Source of the DNA: Amycolatopsis bullii
GTDB taxonomy: Bacteria; Actinomycetota; Actinomycetes; Mycobacteriales; Pseudonocardiaceae
DNA length: 64,000 nucleotides
NCBI RefSeq assembly: GCF_014654205.1
Contig: NZ_BNAW01000014.1
Coordinates: 1-64,000, forward strand
Direction of reading: 5' to 3'
The notes beneath the pieces are model-generated. The model did not search any database and was not told the origin of the DNA. It saw nothing but the letters and a program-made list of their open reading frames with translations. The position numbers were made by a program, and so were the translations under genes. Below, one piece after another: positions 36,107 to 44,266 of this stretch (position 1 is its first letter; each line of letters opens with the position of its first letter).

Positions 36107-37432
36107 GTGACCGGACCCAGCGAAGAATCGGCTCCAGGCCACCCCGAACAGGCTGAACCGGCTGCTGCGGCGCCGCAGCAGCCGGGGCTGTTCGCCGACG
36201 ATCGGACGGACTCGCACCCGCATCCCGAGACGTCGGGGGCGTTCGACGTGCAGCCGACCCAGGCGGTGCCGCCGCCCAACCCGGCGGTGTCGGGCCCGCA
36301 CCAGGTGCCCAACCCCGCCGTGTCGGGGCCGCACCAGGTGCCCTACGGCTACGACCAGAACCTCCCGCCGCTGCAGCCGCAGTACGGCGACCCGGCGCAG
36401 CAGTACCAGGCCCAGGCCCAGTACCCGCCGCAGCCGCCGTCCGGACTGCCGCAGCCCCAGGGCGGCCGGCACGCGGCGCCGCAGCCCGGCCCGGGCCACG
36501 GCCACGACCTGTCGACCGCGCACCTGGTCAAGCAGACCAAGCGGCCGCCGCAGTCCGGCTGGCGCAAGGCGCTCTACGTCGGCTCCGGAAAGCTGGTCAA
36601 CCCGGGGGAGAGCCCGGCGGACACCCGCCGCCGTGAGCTCATCGCCCGCGTCAACCAGCCGCTGCGCGGCTGCTACAAGATCGCGATGCTGTCGCTCAAG
36701 GGCGGCGTCGGCAAGACCACGGTGACGACCACGCTGGGCTCCACGTTCGCGTCCCTGCGCGGCGACCGCGTGGTGGCGGTGGACGCCAACCCGGACCGCG
36801 GCACGCTGTCGCAGAAGATTCCGCTGGAGACGACCGCGACGGTTCGCCACCTGCTGCGTGATGCCGCCCGGATCACCCGGTACAGCGACGTCCGGTCCTA
36901 CACGTCCCAGGGTTCGAGCCGGCTGGAGATCCTCGCCAGCGAGCAGGACCCGGCCGTGTCGGAGGCATTCTCCGAGGACGACTACCGGCGCACGGTCAAC
37001 CTGCTCGAGCACTTCTACAACATCGTGCTCACGGACTGCGGGACCGGCCTGATGCACTCGGCGATGAAGGGCGTCCTGGACGTGGCGGACGCGCTGGTCG
37101 TGGTGTCGTCCGGCTCGGTCGACGGCGCCCGCAGCGCCTCGGCGACGCTCGACTGGCTCGAGGCGCACGGCTACGGCGAGCTGGTCAAGCGCTCGGTGGC
37201 GGTGATCAACTCGGTGCGGCCGAAGGGCGGCTCGGTCGACCTCGACAAGCTGTCGGCCCACTTCGGCGCGAAGGTCCGGGCGGTCTGCAAGGTGCCGTTC
37301 GACCCGCACCTGGAAGAAGGCGCCGAGATCGAGCTGGACCGCCTGTCCGGCGACACCCGCCTGGCCCTCCTGGACCTGGCCGCGACCGTCGCCGACGGCT
37401 TCGCCACCCCGCTCTCGCAGGGCTACCGCTGA
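36107..37432 (+). CDS. MinD/ParA-family ATPase with Pro/Gln-rich N-terminus
   Basis: A 441-residue protein. The first 150 residues are disordered, Pro/Gln-rich, and contain a tandem repeat of PNPAVSGPHQVP. From about residue 185 comes a deviant-Walker ATPase: MLSLKGGVGKTTVTTTLGS, VVAVDANPDRGTLSQK, IVLTDCGTGLMHSAM. This architecture resembles actinobacterial ParA-like proteins such as EspI-type and Rv0530, rather than chromosomal ParA, and no ParB gene is adjacent. Location or cargo unknown. Confidence 0.85.
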   Translation: MTGPSEESAPGHPEQAEPAAAAPQQPGLFADDRTDSHPHPETSGAFDVQPTQAVPPPNPAVSGPHQVPNPAVSGPHQVPYGYDQNLPPLQPQYGDPAQQYQAQAQYPPQPPSGLPQPQGGRHAAPQPGPGHGHDLSTAHLVKQTKRPPQSGWRKALYVGSGKLVNPGESPADTRRRELIARVNQPLRGCYKIAMLSLKGGVGKTTVTTTLGSTFASLRGDRVVAVDANPDRGTLSQKIPLETTATVRHLLRDAARITRYSDVRSYTSQGSSRLEILASEQDPAVSEAFSEDDYRRTVNLLEHFYNIVLTDCGTGLMHSAMKGVLDVADALVVVSSGSVDGARSASATLDWLEAHGYGELVKRSVAVINSVRPKGGSVDLDKLSAHFGAKVRAVCKVPFDPHLEEGAEIELDRLSGDTRLALLDLAATVADGFATPLSQGYR

Positions 37433-37444
37433 GCCTCGAGCGCA

Positions 37445-37491
37445 GTGAATGACTCATTCCTGGCGTCTGACGCAAGGAATGAGTCATTCAC
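37445..37491. repeat. Interspersed palindrome, copy 3, between convergent genes
   Basis: Left arm GTGAATGACTCATTCC, centre TGGCGTCTGACGCAA, right arm GGAATGAGTCATTCAC; flanking GCA and TGC extend the stem. It begins 12 bases after the ParA-like stop and 37 bases from the end of the convergent small membrane gene, ideal for a bidirectional terminator. Confidence 0.93.
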
Positions 37492-37527
37492 TGCAGCCGG
37501 GACGGTGTGGCGAAGGTAAAGGGGTTC

Positions 37528-37713
37528 CTAAAGGTCTTCGTCCCGGCGTTTGCGTTGCTGTTCGGCCAGCTGACGCAGGAAGTCGGGGTCGTCGTCCGGG
37601 GCGAGCGGGGCCCGGCGCGGGGCCGAGGTCACCCCGATCCGCTGGCCGGCGAACGACCGCCACAGGAGCAGGGCGACGACCAGCGCGCCGACCGCCGCGA
37701 GCAGAGCGAGCAT
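37528..37713 (-). CDS. 61-residue single-helix membrane protein
   Basis: Begins with a membrane helix (MLALLAAVGALVVALLLW), followed by a basic and then acidic cytoplasmic tail ending DPDFLRQLAEQQRKRRDEDL. AAGGA lies about seven bases before the ATG, and TAACCT on the coding strand (plus-strand 37747-37752) is a plausible -10 box, so it looks genuinely expressed. It follows bldC on the same strand but a terminator intervenes. No family recognised. Confidence 0.7.
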   Translation of the reverse strand: MLALLAAVGALVVALLLWRSFAGQRIGVTSAPRRAPLAPDDDPDFLRQLAEQQRKRRDEDL

Positions 37714-37801
37714 GCCGGATCCTTCCGTATGGCTGCCTGTCCCCCGAGGTTAACCGGTCCGGCCGTGTGGTGGGCCTGAAGCCGGGCCGGTGGCGCACGA
37801 A

Positions 37802-37842
37802 GGCCGTGCCGGGGACGGGTGGTTCCCGTACCCGACACGGCC
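37802..37842 (-). terminator. Hairpin terminator after bldC
   Basis: An 18-bp stem with two mismatches (left arm GGCCGTGCCGGGGACGGG, right arm CCCGTACCCGACACGGCC) and a 5-base loop, 17 bases downstream of the bldC stop. No T-run. Confidence 0.78.
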
Positions 37843-37858
37843 CTGGCGTCCGGATGGT

Positions 37859-38071
37859 TCAGGCGTTGCGAGCCGGTTCGCTGGCGTCGGTGGTCAGCTC
37901 GGCGAGGAGCTCGTTGACCTCGGACTCCCGGAACCGCCGGTGCCCGCCCGGCGTGCGGATCGAGCCGATGCGGCCTGCCGTCGCCCACCGCGTCACCGTC
38001 TTCGGGTCCACTCGGAACAGCGCTGCCACCTCGCCAGGGGTGAGCAGGCGTCCGCCCATCGTCGCGGTCAT
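37859..38071 (-). CDS. bldC: Developmental regulator BldC
   Basis: A 70-residue MerR-like DNA-binding protein with LLTPGEVAALFRVDPKTVTR and WATAGRIGSIRTPGGHRRFR, nearly the Streptomyces BldC sequence. BldC binds direct repeats cooperatively and delays entry into development. ATG 38071 has the strong site AAGGAGG six bases upstream; the longer open frame to 38164 is not needed. Divergent from the Lrp/AsnC gene across 278 bp. Confidence 0.95.
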   Translation of the reverse strand: MTATMGGRLLTPGEVAALFRVDPKTVTRWATAGRIGSIRTPGGHRRFRESEVNELLAELTTDASEPARNA

Positions 38072-38336
38072 TTTCCGCCTCCTTAACGAACTCACTGCTA
38101 TACCGGAGGCGTCCGGGCCCTTCTGCCCGTCGCGCCGGGGTAGCCAACAAGGCAATCGTTGCACTTCACCCGTCGGGTACTCGAACGGTTGTCTCTGAGT
38201 AAAGAGCCCTTAAAGGTCAAAACGGACAGGTTGTTTGTCCTCGGCAACTACCCTGCGGTGACCTGACGTGCGGAGACGGCCGTCTCCCGGCCGGTGGCGG
38301 CGAGGCGTGGTGCCAATGGGGGATTGTCCAACCGCA
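38072..38336. promoter_or_regulatory. Divergent intergenic region between bldC and the Lrp-type gene
   Basis: About 265 bp with no gene. It is noticeably AT-richer at 38140-38250 (for example AGTAAAGAGCCCTTAAAGGTC), as expected for the bldC promoter side. No classical operator is obvious. Confidence 0.4.
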
Positions 38337-38342
38337 TAGAGT
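38337..38342 (+). promoter_or_regulatory. -10 box (TAGAGT) of a probable leaderless Lrp-type gene
   Basis: TAGAGT ends seven bases before GTG 38350, which decides that start over the in-frame GTG 38341, since the latter would overlap the -10 box. Confidence 0.5.
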
Positions 38343-38349
38343 GATCCCC

Positions 38350-38823
38350 GTGGATCAGTTGGACCGGAAGATCATCGCAGCGTTGCGCATCAACGGACGG
38401 GCCACCTACGCCGATCTCGGACGAGCCGTCGGGCTGTCCGCGTCGTCGGTGCACGAGCGCGTGGGCAAGCTGGAGGCCGCCGGCGTGATCACCGGCTACC
38501 ACGCGGTCGTCGACCCGAGCTCGGTCGGCCTCGGCGTCACCGCCCTCGTCAGCATCCACCCGACCGACACCGCGACGGAGGACGACGTCGCCGACGCGCT
38601 CGCCGAGCTCGACGAGGTCGAGAGCTGCTACGCGGTGGCGGGTGACGAGGCCTTCGTCGTCAAGGTGCGCGTGTCGACCGTCGACGAGCTGGAGCGCACC
38701 CTCGGCAGGCTGCGCCGCATCCCCGGCGTCGGCCGGACGAACACGACCGTGGTGCTCTCGACGCGGTTCGAGGGCCGCCCGAACAACGCGGGCCTGCAGA
38801 AGGACCGGCCGGGCGGGGCGTAG
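38350..38823 (+). CDS. Lrp/AsnC family transcriptional regulator
   Basis: A 157-residue regulator. The N-terminal HTH reads DQLDRKIIAALRINGRATYA and LGRAVGLSASSVHERVGKLE; a RAM ligand-binding domain follows (about 65-145, with VESCYAVAGDEAFVVKVRVS). Such proteins sense amino acids. It lies two genes upstream of the cysteine desulfhydrase cds1 on the same strand, so control of cysteine metabolism is a reasonable guess but not shown. Confidence 0.92.
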   Translation: MDQLDRKIIAALRINGRATYADLGRAVGLSASSVHERVGKLEAAGVITGYHAVVDPSSVGLGVTALVSIHPTDTATEDDVADALAELDEVESCYAVAGDEAFVVKVRVSTVDELERTLGRLRRIPGVGRTNTTVVLSTRFEGRPNNAGLQKDRPGGA

Positions 38824-38834
38824 CCTGCGTTGAT

Positions 38835-39122
38835 GTGAGCGACGAGAAGCCTCCGCAGCTGGCCCGTGACCTGACGCTGTACCTGCTGGCGCGGTTCGTG
38901 CTGGTCGGGGTGATCGCGTGGGCGCTGTCCCTGACCGGCGTTCCGCTGCTGGTCGCCCTGCTGATCGGCCTGGTCGTCGGGCTGCCGCTCGGCCTGCTGC
39001 TGTTCCGCCCGCTCAACGCCCGCGTGACCGCCGGGCTGGCGAAGCGCAACGAGAAGCGGGCCCGCGCCCGGGCCGAGCTGCGCGCCCAGCTGCGTGGGGA
39101 CGCCGCCGGGCAGCCGGAATGA
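38835..39122 (+). CDS. DUF4229 family small membrane protein
   Basis: A 95-residue protein with two adjacent membrane helices ([20 protein letters not shown] and [20 protein letters not shown]) followed by a strongly basic coiled tail ([19 protein letters not shown]), typical of DUF4229 proteins. TAGCCT, whose TAG is the stop codon of the Lrp-type gene, lies eight bases before GTG 38835. Its own stop overlaps cds1 as ATGA. Confidence 0.82.
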   Translation: MSDEKPPQLARDLTLYLLARFVLVGVIAWALSLTGVPLLVALLIGLVVGLPLGLLLFRPLNARVTAGLAKRNEKRARARAELRAQLRGDAAGQPE

Positions 39123-40198
39123 GCCGCCCGCACAACCGCAGCTGGGTCCGCGAGGCCGTCCGGATCATCGAGGCCGACGCCAACCGCAGCGCCGACACGC
39201 ACCTGCACGTCTTCCCGCTGCCCCCGGAGTGGGGCATCGACCTGTACCTCAAGGACGAGTCGGTGCACCCGACCGGCTCGCTGAAGCACCGGCTGGCCCG
39301 GTCGCTGTTCCTCTACGGGCTGGTCAACGGCCAGATCGGGCCGGACACCGTGCTCGTCGAGGCCTCCAGCGGGTCGACCGCGGTGTCCGAGGCCTACTTC
39401 GCGCGGATGCTGGGCCTGCGGTTCATCACCGTCGTGCCCCGGCGCACGTCGAAGGAGAAGATCGCGCTCATCGAGTTCTACGGCGGCGAGTGCCACTTCG
39501 TCGACCAGGCCCCGGCGATGTACCCCGAGGCCGAGCGGCTCGCGGCCGAGTGCGGCGGGCACTACCTCGACCAGTTCACCTACGCCGAGCGCGCGACGGA
39601 CTGGCGCGGCAACAACAACATCGCCGAGTCGGTGTTCGCGCAGATGCGCTCGGAGCGCCACCCGATCCCGAAGTGGATCGTCGTCGGCGCGGGCACCGGC
39701 GGCACGAGCGCGACCTTCGGCCGGTACGTCCGCTACAAGCGCCACACGACGAAGATCTGCGTCGTCGATCCGGAGAACTCGTCGTTCTACGGCGCCTGGG
39801 AGACCGGCGCCCTGGACTACGGCACCGGCATGCCGTCGCGGATCGAGGGCATCGGACGGCCGCGCTGCGAGCCGTCGTTCGTGCCGGGCGTCATCGACGA
39901 GATGTTCCAGATCCCCGACGCCGGGTCCCTGGCGGCGATCCGGCTGCTGCGCGAGCGGACCGGCCACTGGGCGGGCGGCTCGACCGGCACCAACCTGTAC
40001 GGCGCGTTCCGGCTCATCTCCCGGATGGTCGAGGACGGCCAGGCGGGCAGCGTGGTGACGCTGCTGTGCGACGGCGGCGAGCGGTACGCGCACACCTACT
40101 ACAACGACGAGTGGCTGGCCCAGCAGAACCTCGACATCGCGCCGCACACGGCGTTGTTCGAGGAGTTCCTGGCGACCGGCAAATTCCCGGAGCTCTAG
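39119..40198 (+). CDS. cds1: PLP-dependent L-cysteine desulfhydrase Cds1-like
   Basis: A 359-residue fold-type II PLP enzyme closely resembling mycobacterial Cds1 (Rv3684), which makes H2S, pyruvate and ammonia from cysteine and affects respiration. The PLP lysine is in [14 protein letters not shown]; the phosphate-binding region is [14 protein letters not shown]; a glycine loop [14 protein letters not shown] follows. Automated annotation often calls it cysteine synthase. Translationally coupled to the DUF4229 gene. Its stop codon shares CTAG with menA on the other strand. Confidence 0.87.
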   Translation: MSRPHNRSWVREAVRIIEADANRSADTHLHVFPLPPEWGIDLYLKDESVHPTGSLKHRLARSLFLYGLVNGQIGPDTVLVEASSGSTAVSEAYFARMLGLRFITVVPRRTSKEKIALIEFYGGECHFVDQAPAMYPEAERLAAECGGHYLDQFTYAERATDWRGNNNIAESVFAQMRSERHPIPKWIVVGAGTGGTSATFGRYVRYKRHTTKICVVDPENSSFYGAWETGALDYGTGMPSRIEGIGRPRCEPSFVPGVIDEMFQIPDAGSLAAIRLLRERTGHWAGGSTGTNLYGAFRLISRMVEDGQAGSVVTLLCDGGERYAHTYYNDEWLAQQNLDIAPHTALFEEFLATGKFPEL

Positions 40199-41067
40199 AG
40201 GTTCAGCCCGACCGCGGCCAGCACCGCCCAGGCGAGCATCGCGAGCCCGGTGTCGCGCAGGGCCGGGATGAGCTCGCGGCCGGTCGCGTCGCGGAGGATC
40301 GCCTTGACGGACTGGGGCAGCAGGGCGGCACTCAGCACCGTGAGCGCGGCCAGCGAGTGCGTGGTGAACTGCAGGATTCCGCTGAGCACGAACGGCACGG
40401 CGATCAGCGCCAGGTAAAGCCGTCGCGTGCCCTGGTCGCCCAGGCGCGTCGCCAGGGTGCGCTTGCCGGACTCGATGTCGGTCGGGATGTCACGCAGGTT
40501 GTTGGCCGTCAGGACCGCCGTCGAGAAGCAGCCGACCGCGACCGCGCACGCCAGCGCCGCCCAGCTCACCCGGCCCGCCTGGACGTACACCGTGCCGAGC
40601 ACGCCGGCCAGGCCGAAGAACACGAAGACGGCGATTTCGCCGAAGCCGTAGTAGCCGTAGGGCTTCTTGCCGCCGGTGTAGAACCACGCGCCGAGGATGC
40701 ACAGCGCGCCCATCCCCAGCAGCCACCAGTGCCCGCTGACGGCCACCAGGACCAGCCCCAGCACGCCGGCGAGGCCCAGGGAGACCAGCGCGGCGGTCAG
40801 CACGGCCTTCGGGGCGGCGACCTTCGAACCGACCAGCCGCAGCGGGCCGACGCGGTTTTCGTCCGTGCCGCGGATGCCGTCGGAGTAGTCGTTGGCGTAG
40901 TTGACGCCGACGATGAGCGAGAGGGAGACCAGCAACGCCAGCACGGACCGCCACCAGGAGAAGCTGTCCAGCGCGATCGCCGCGCCGACGCCCGCCACCA
41001 CCGGCGCCACCGCGTTGGGCAGCGTCCGCGGCCGGGCCCCTTCGATCCACTCGCTCAAGCTCGCCAT
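40195..41067 (-). CDS. menA: 1,4-dihydroxy-2-naphthoate polyprenyltransferase
   Basis: Attaches the polyprenyl side chain to 1,4-dihydroxy-2-naphthoate, giving demethylmenaquinone at the membrane. A 290-residue UbiA-family protein with about eight helices, [20 protein letters not shown] at the N-terminus, first Asp-rich motif [20 protein letters not shown] and second motif [22 protein letters not shown] 41067 ([17 protein letters not shown]) aligns with M. tuberculosis MenA; ATG 41085 is an alternative. It lies 23 bases downstream of the TPR half of the SARP. Confidence 0.95.
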   Translation of the reverse strand: MASLSEWIEGARPRTLPNAVAPVVAGVGAAIALDSFSWWRSVLALLVSLSLIVGVNYANDYSDGIRGTDENRVGPLRLVGSKVAAPKAVLTAALVSLGLAGVLGLVLVAVSGHWWLLGMGALCILGAWFYTGGKKPYGYYGFGEIAVFVFFGLAGVLGTVYVQAGRVSWAALACAVAVGCFSTAVLTANNLRDIPTDIESGKRTLATRLGDQGTRRLYLALIAVPFVLSGILQFTTHSLAALTVLSAALLPQSVKAILRDATGRELIPALRDTGLAMLAWAVLAAVGLNL

Positions 41068-41090
41068 GGCGCCATTCAACGCCATGGTGA

Positions 41091-41957
41091 TCAGGGCGCG
41101 GTGGGGAGGCCGGACCGGTCGCCGTCCAGGGCTTCGAGCTGCCGCTGGACGCGTTCGGCGTCGTGGGCCCGGTCCTGCTGCCGGTACATCTCGAGCGCTT
41201 CGCGCCACACCGCGCGGGCGTCGTCGTGGTGGCCGAGAGCGGCGTGCGGTTCGCCGAGGCGGTCGAGGGTGTCGGCCACCTGGAAGGTGTTGCCGCGGTC
41301 GCGGTAGAGGGCGAGGGCGCCCCGGTAGTGCCGGATCGCCGGGGCGTGGTGGCCGGTGTGGAACTCGATGTAGCCGAGGCTGTCCAGGGTGTCCGCCTCG
41401 GCGTGGGAATCACCGTGGTCGCGGTGCAGGGCCAGCGCGGCCGTGCAGTGGGCGCGGGCGGTCTCGAAGTCGCCGGTCCGGGCGGCGAACCAGCCCACCT
41501 GGTTGAGCTCGCGCGCCTCCCAGACCCGCCGGCCCAGGACGCGGAAGAGCTCCAGCGCGCGGGAGGCGTGCGCGAGGGCCTCGTGGTCGTCGCCCCGCAG
41601 CTGCCAAGCCCACGAAAGGCTGTGGTGGGCCAGGCTCTCTTCCGTGGCGTCTTCGTGGTGTTCGGCGAGGGCGATGGCCTCGTGGAGGTGCTCGACCGCC
41701 TCGTCGTGGCGACGGCAGTAGAGGAAGACGTCGCCGAGCAGGCGGTGCGCCCGGATGCCCGCGGCCGGGTCGGGCAGGTGCGCGGCAGCGTCCAGCGCGG
41801 CCTGCCACACCGCGAGCCGGTCGTGGAGCAACCCGCGCCGGCCCTGGAAGGTGTGCAGTCCCCACGCCAGGTGCCACACCGCGTCGTGCCACCCGAGCGC
41901 CGCGGCGGTGCGCTGGGCGGCCAGGAGGTTGGCGTGCTCGCCGTCGAACCACGTCAT
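41091..41957 (-). CDS. TPR domain separated by frameshift from an AfsR-type SARP
   Basis: A 288-residue protein of tandem tetratricopeptide repeats (AEADTLDSLGYIEFHTGHHA and similar units), starting MTWFDGEHANLLAAQRTAAA. That start is normally internal in AfsR-type regulators, just after the NB-ARC region. Reading this frame upstream of the ATG gives PGSPPDDSGA, which looks like the family's usual linker. The ATG overlaps the stop of the SARP half as ATGA, so it can still be made by coupled translation. TPR domains of AfsR-type proteins mediate sensing or oligomerisation. Confidence 0.82.
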   Translation of the reverse strand: MTWFDGEHANLLAAQRTAAALGWHDAVWHLAWGLHTFQGRRGLLHDRLAVWQAALDAAAHLPDPAAGIRAHRLLGDVFLYCRRHDEAVEHLHEAIALAEHHEDATEESLAHHSLSWAWQLRGDDHEALAHASRALELFRVLGRRVWEARELNQVGWFAARTGDFETARAHCTAALALHRDHGDSHAEADTLDSLGYIEFHTGHHAPAIRHYRGALALYRDRGNTFQVADTLDRLGEPHAALGHHDDARAVWREALEMYRQQDRAHDAERVQRQLEALDGDRSGLPTAP

Positions 41958-43882
41958 GGCGCCGGAATCGTCGGGCGGCGAGCCGGGTTCGGCGCCGGGT
42001 GCCGGGGCGGGGGCGGCACGACCGTGCGGTGCGGATCCAGCCGGTGGTCGGCCGCGTGCGCGGTGTGGGTGTAGAAGTCGATCACCCGGCGCAGCGCGGC
42101 CTCACGCTCTTCGCGCGGAAGGTCCCGCTCGGCGGTGGCCGTGGCGTAGTCGCGGATGAGGTCGTGCATCGCGTACCGGCCGCCGGCGCGGCGGGTCAGC
42201 AGCGAGGCCTCCTCCAGCATGCTCAGCACCTTGGCGGTCCGCCGCGGGGGCGTGCCGGCGAGCGCGGCCACGGCGGGCAGCCCGATGTCCGCTCCGGGCG
42301 CGATGCCGAGCAGGGCGAACAAGGTGCGCTGTTCTCCGGTGAGGGCCCGCAGCGACCACGACAGGACCGTCGGCAGGCTGACCGTGGGATCTTCGTGGTC
42401 GAGCGCGTCGAGGCCGAGGTCGCGCAGTTCGGCGGCGAACTCCGCGAGCGGGATGTGCGGCCGGGTGTGCGCGTGGCGGCTCATGATGGCCAGCGCCAGC
42501 GGATAGCGCCCGCACAGGCTGATCAGCGCTTCGGCCGCGGCCGGCTCGGCGGCGATCCGGGCCTCCCCGAGGCGTTCGGCCAGCAGGGCGTGGGCTTCGG
42601 CGTGGCTGAGGATGTCGAGCTGCAGGTGCCGGGCGCCGTAGCGGGTGATCAGCGGGGCGAGGTGCCGCCGGCTGGTGACGATGGTCGTGCCGGCCGGGCT
42701 GCCCGGCAGCAGCGGGACCACCTGGTCGGCGTTCGCCGCGTTGTCCAGCACGACCAGCACCCGCTTGCCGTCGACGAGCTTCCGGTACAGCGCGACCTGG
42801 GCGTCCTGGTCGGGCGGGATGCGGCTGGGGGCGACACCCAGCGCGCCGAGGAACCCGCGCAGCACGACGGACGGCTCGAGCGGCGCACCGGCGGGGGAGA
42901 ACCCGTGCAGGTCGGCGAAGAGCCTGCCGTCCGGGAACCGCTCGCGGTGGGCGTGCGCCCAGTGCAGGGCCAGCCAGGTCTTGCCGACCCCGCCGGCGCC
43001 GGCCAGCGCGGAGATCTGCACCACGCGGCTCACGTCCGCCTCGGGACGGGACGCGGCGGTGAGCGCGGCGAGCTCGCCGGTCCGGCCGATGAACGACGGC
43101 GGTGCCGCGGGAAAGTGGTGCGGCACCGCGTCGGGCGCGGCTCCCGCCGCGGTCAGCTCCGGATCGCCGCGGAGGACCCGCTGGTGCAGCTCCCGCAGCG
43201 GCGGGCTGGGATCGGCGCCCAGCTCCTCGACGAGCCGTCGTCGCAGCTGCTCGTAGTGGGCGAGGGCGTCGGCCTGGCGGCCGCAGCGGTAGAGGGCCAG
43301 CACGACCTGGCCCGCGAGCCGCTCGTCGAGGGGATGCTCGCGGGTCCACGACATCAGTTCCGCCAGCAGTTCGGCGTGCCGGCCTTGGCGCAGCCGCACG
43401 TCGGCGTGGTCGAGCTCCGCCGCCCACTGCTCGGCCCGCAGATCACGGCGCAGCTCGTCGGCCCACTCGGTGCCGACGTCGGCCAGTGCTTCCCCGCGCC
43501 AGAGCGCGAGGGCCCGCTCGAAGAGGACAGCGGCGGTCTCGTCGTCTTCGGCCTCGCGCGCCTCGGCGACGAGCCGGCGGAACCGGTGCAGGTCGACCGC
43601 GTCGGGGTCGACGCGCGGGAGGTAACCGCCACCGAGCCGCTCGATCTCCAGCCCGCCGCCGGCCAGCAGGCCACGCAGCCGGGACAGGTAGCTGTACAGC
43701 GTGTCGCGCGCCCGCAGCGGCGGGTTCTCCGGCCACACGCGGTCGATCAGCTGCTCGACCGGCACCATCCGGTTCGCGTCGGCGAGCAGGGCCGCCAGCA
43801 CCGACCGCTGCCGGACCGGCCCGAGATCCACCGGCCTGCCGTCCTGGCGCGCTTCGACCGTGCCCAGCAACCGGAACTCCAC
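41954..43882 (-). CDS. AfsR/SARP-type regulator, BTAD plus NB-ARC part
   Basis: A 642-residue protein: OmpR-like winged helix (MEFRLLGTVEARQDGRPVDL, then DTLYSYLSRLRGLLA), bacterial transcriptional activation domain (about 95-240), and an NB-ARC ATPase (P-loop AGAGGVGKTWLALHWA, Walker B RVLVVLDNAANAD). It ends in a Pro-rich linker at the point where intact AfsR-type proteins continue into TPRs, which are here in the next frame. SARPs activate secondary-metabolite genes, but this one lies between menE and menA on the same strand. Its target is unknown. Confidence 0.87.
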   Translation of the reverse strand: MEFRLLGTVEARQDGRPVDLGPVRQRSVLAALLADANRMVPVEQLIDRVWPENPPLRARDTLYSYLSRLRGLLAGGGLEIERLGGGYLPRVDPDAVDLHRFRRLVAEAREAEDDETAAVLFERALALWRGEALADVGTEWADELRRDLRAEQWAAELDHADVRLRQGRHAELLAELMSWTREHPLDERLAGQVVLALYRCGRQADALAHYEQLRRRLVEELGADPSPPLRELHQRVLRGDPELTAAGAAPDAVPHHFPAAPPSFIGRTGELAALTAASRPEADVSRVVQISALAGAGGVGKTWLALHWAHAHRERFPDGRLFADLHGFSPAGAPLEPSVVLRGFLGALGVAPSRIPPDQDAQVALYRKLVDGKRVLVVLDNAANADQVVPLLPGSPAGTTIVTSRRHLAPLITRYGARHLQLDILSHAEAHALLAERLGEARIAAEPAAAEALISLCGRYPLALAIMSRHAHTRPHIPLAEFAAELRDLGLDALDHEDPTVSLPTVLSWSLRALTGEQRTLFALLGIAPGADIGLPAVAALAGTPPRRTAKVLSMLEEASLLTRRAGGRYAMHDLIRDYATATAERDLPREEREAALRRVIDFYTHTAHAADHRLDPHRTVVPPPPRHPAPNPARRPTIPAP

Positions 43883-44071
43883 CCCTGCGCCCTCCCCGCG
43901 GCCACCGGCCCCGTGCCGGGCCGGCAGTGCATTCGACCAGCTCGTTCAAGCGGGCTGCAAGGTTTCACCACGATGCGTACGGCACGGTGGTGGACACACC
44001 GCGTGAGCGGTCGCGGGAGCGGGGCCGGGACCATGCCGTCGAGGGGGCGGCACGGTCCTGGTTCGCCCGGG
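43883..44071 (-). other. Spacer between the peptide gene and the SARP
   Basis: 189 bp with no supported gene; presumably contains the SARP promoter. No obvious direct repeats of the SARP-binding type. Confidence 0.4.
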
Positions 44072-44215
44072 TCAGTCGGTGGACGGCACCTGCAGGACGA
44101 GCGAGCCGCTGTTCGGGTCCGCGGTGGGACCGTCGGCCAGCGCCGCACCCGCGGGAAGGAGGACCCCCAGGGCGACGACGGTGCTGATCAGGGCGGTGCG
44201 AATCAGGCGCGTCAT
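44072..44215 (-). CDS. Putative 47-residue secreted peptide
   Basis: ATG 44215 opens a 47-codon frame with a textbook signal sequence: MTRLIRTALI, a hydrophobic core STVVALGVLLPAGAALA, and an A-x-A site before DGP. The predicted mature part is 20 residues, DGPTADPNSGSLVLQVPSTD. It is too short for standard ORF lists. It lies 51 bases after menE and 189 bases before the SARP gene, all on one strand. No ribosome site is evident, which weakens the call. Function unknown; a signal or small wall peptide are both possible. Confidence 0.55.
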   Translation of the reverse strand: MTRLIRTALISTVVALGVLLPAGAALADGPTADPNSGSLVLQVPSTD

Positions 44216-44266
44216 GGTGGGTAGCCAAGCGGCCGCGCGCCGTGAATGTCAAGGAAGTGCCGCCAT

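Noticed and set aside
36107..37432. Chromosome-partition parA near the origin
   Set aside because: No parB, no parS-like sites, and a long Pro-rich N-terminus unlike chromosomal ParA.
37449..38198. 249-codon ORF on the plus strand
   Set aside because: It starts in a palindrome and runs antisense through the small membrane gene and bldC.
41091..43882. Secondary-metabolite gene cluster signalled by the SARP
   Set aside because: All flanking genes are menaquinone or core metabolism; no synthases, tailoring enzymes or resistance genes are nearby.
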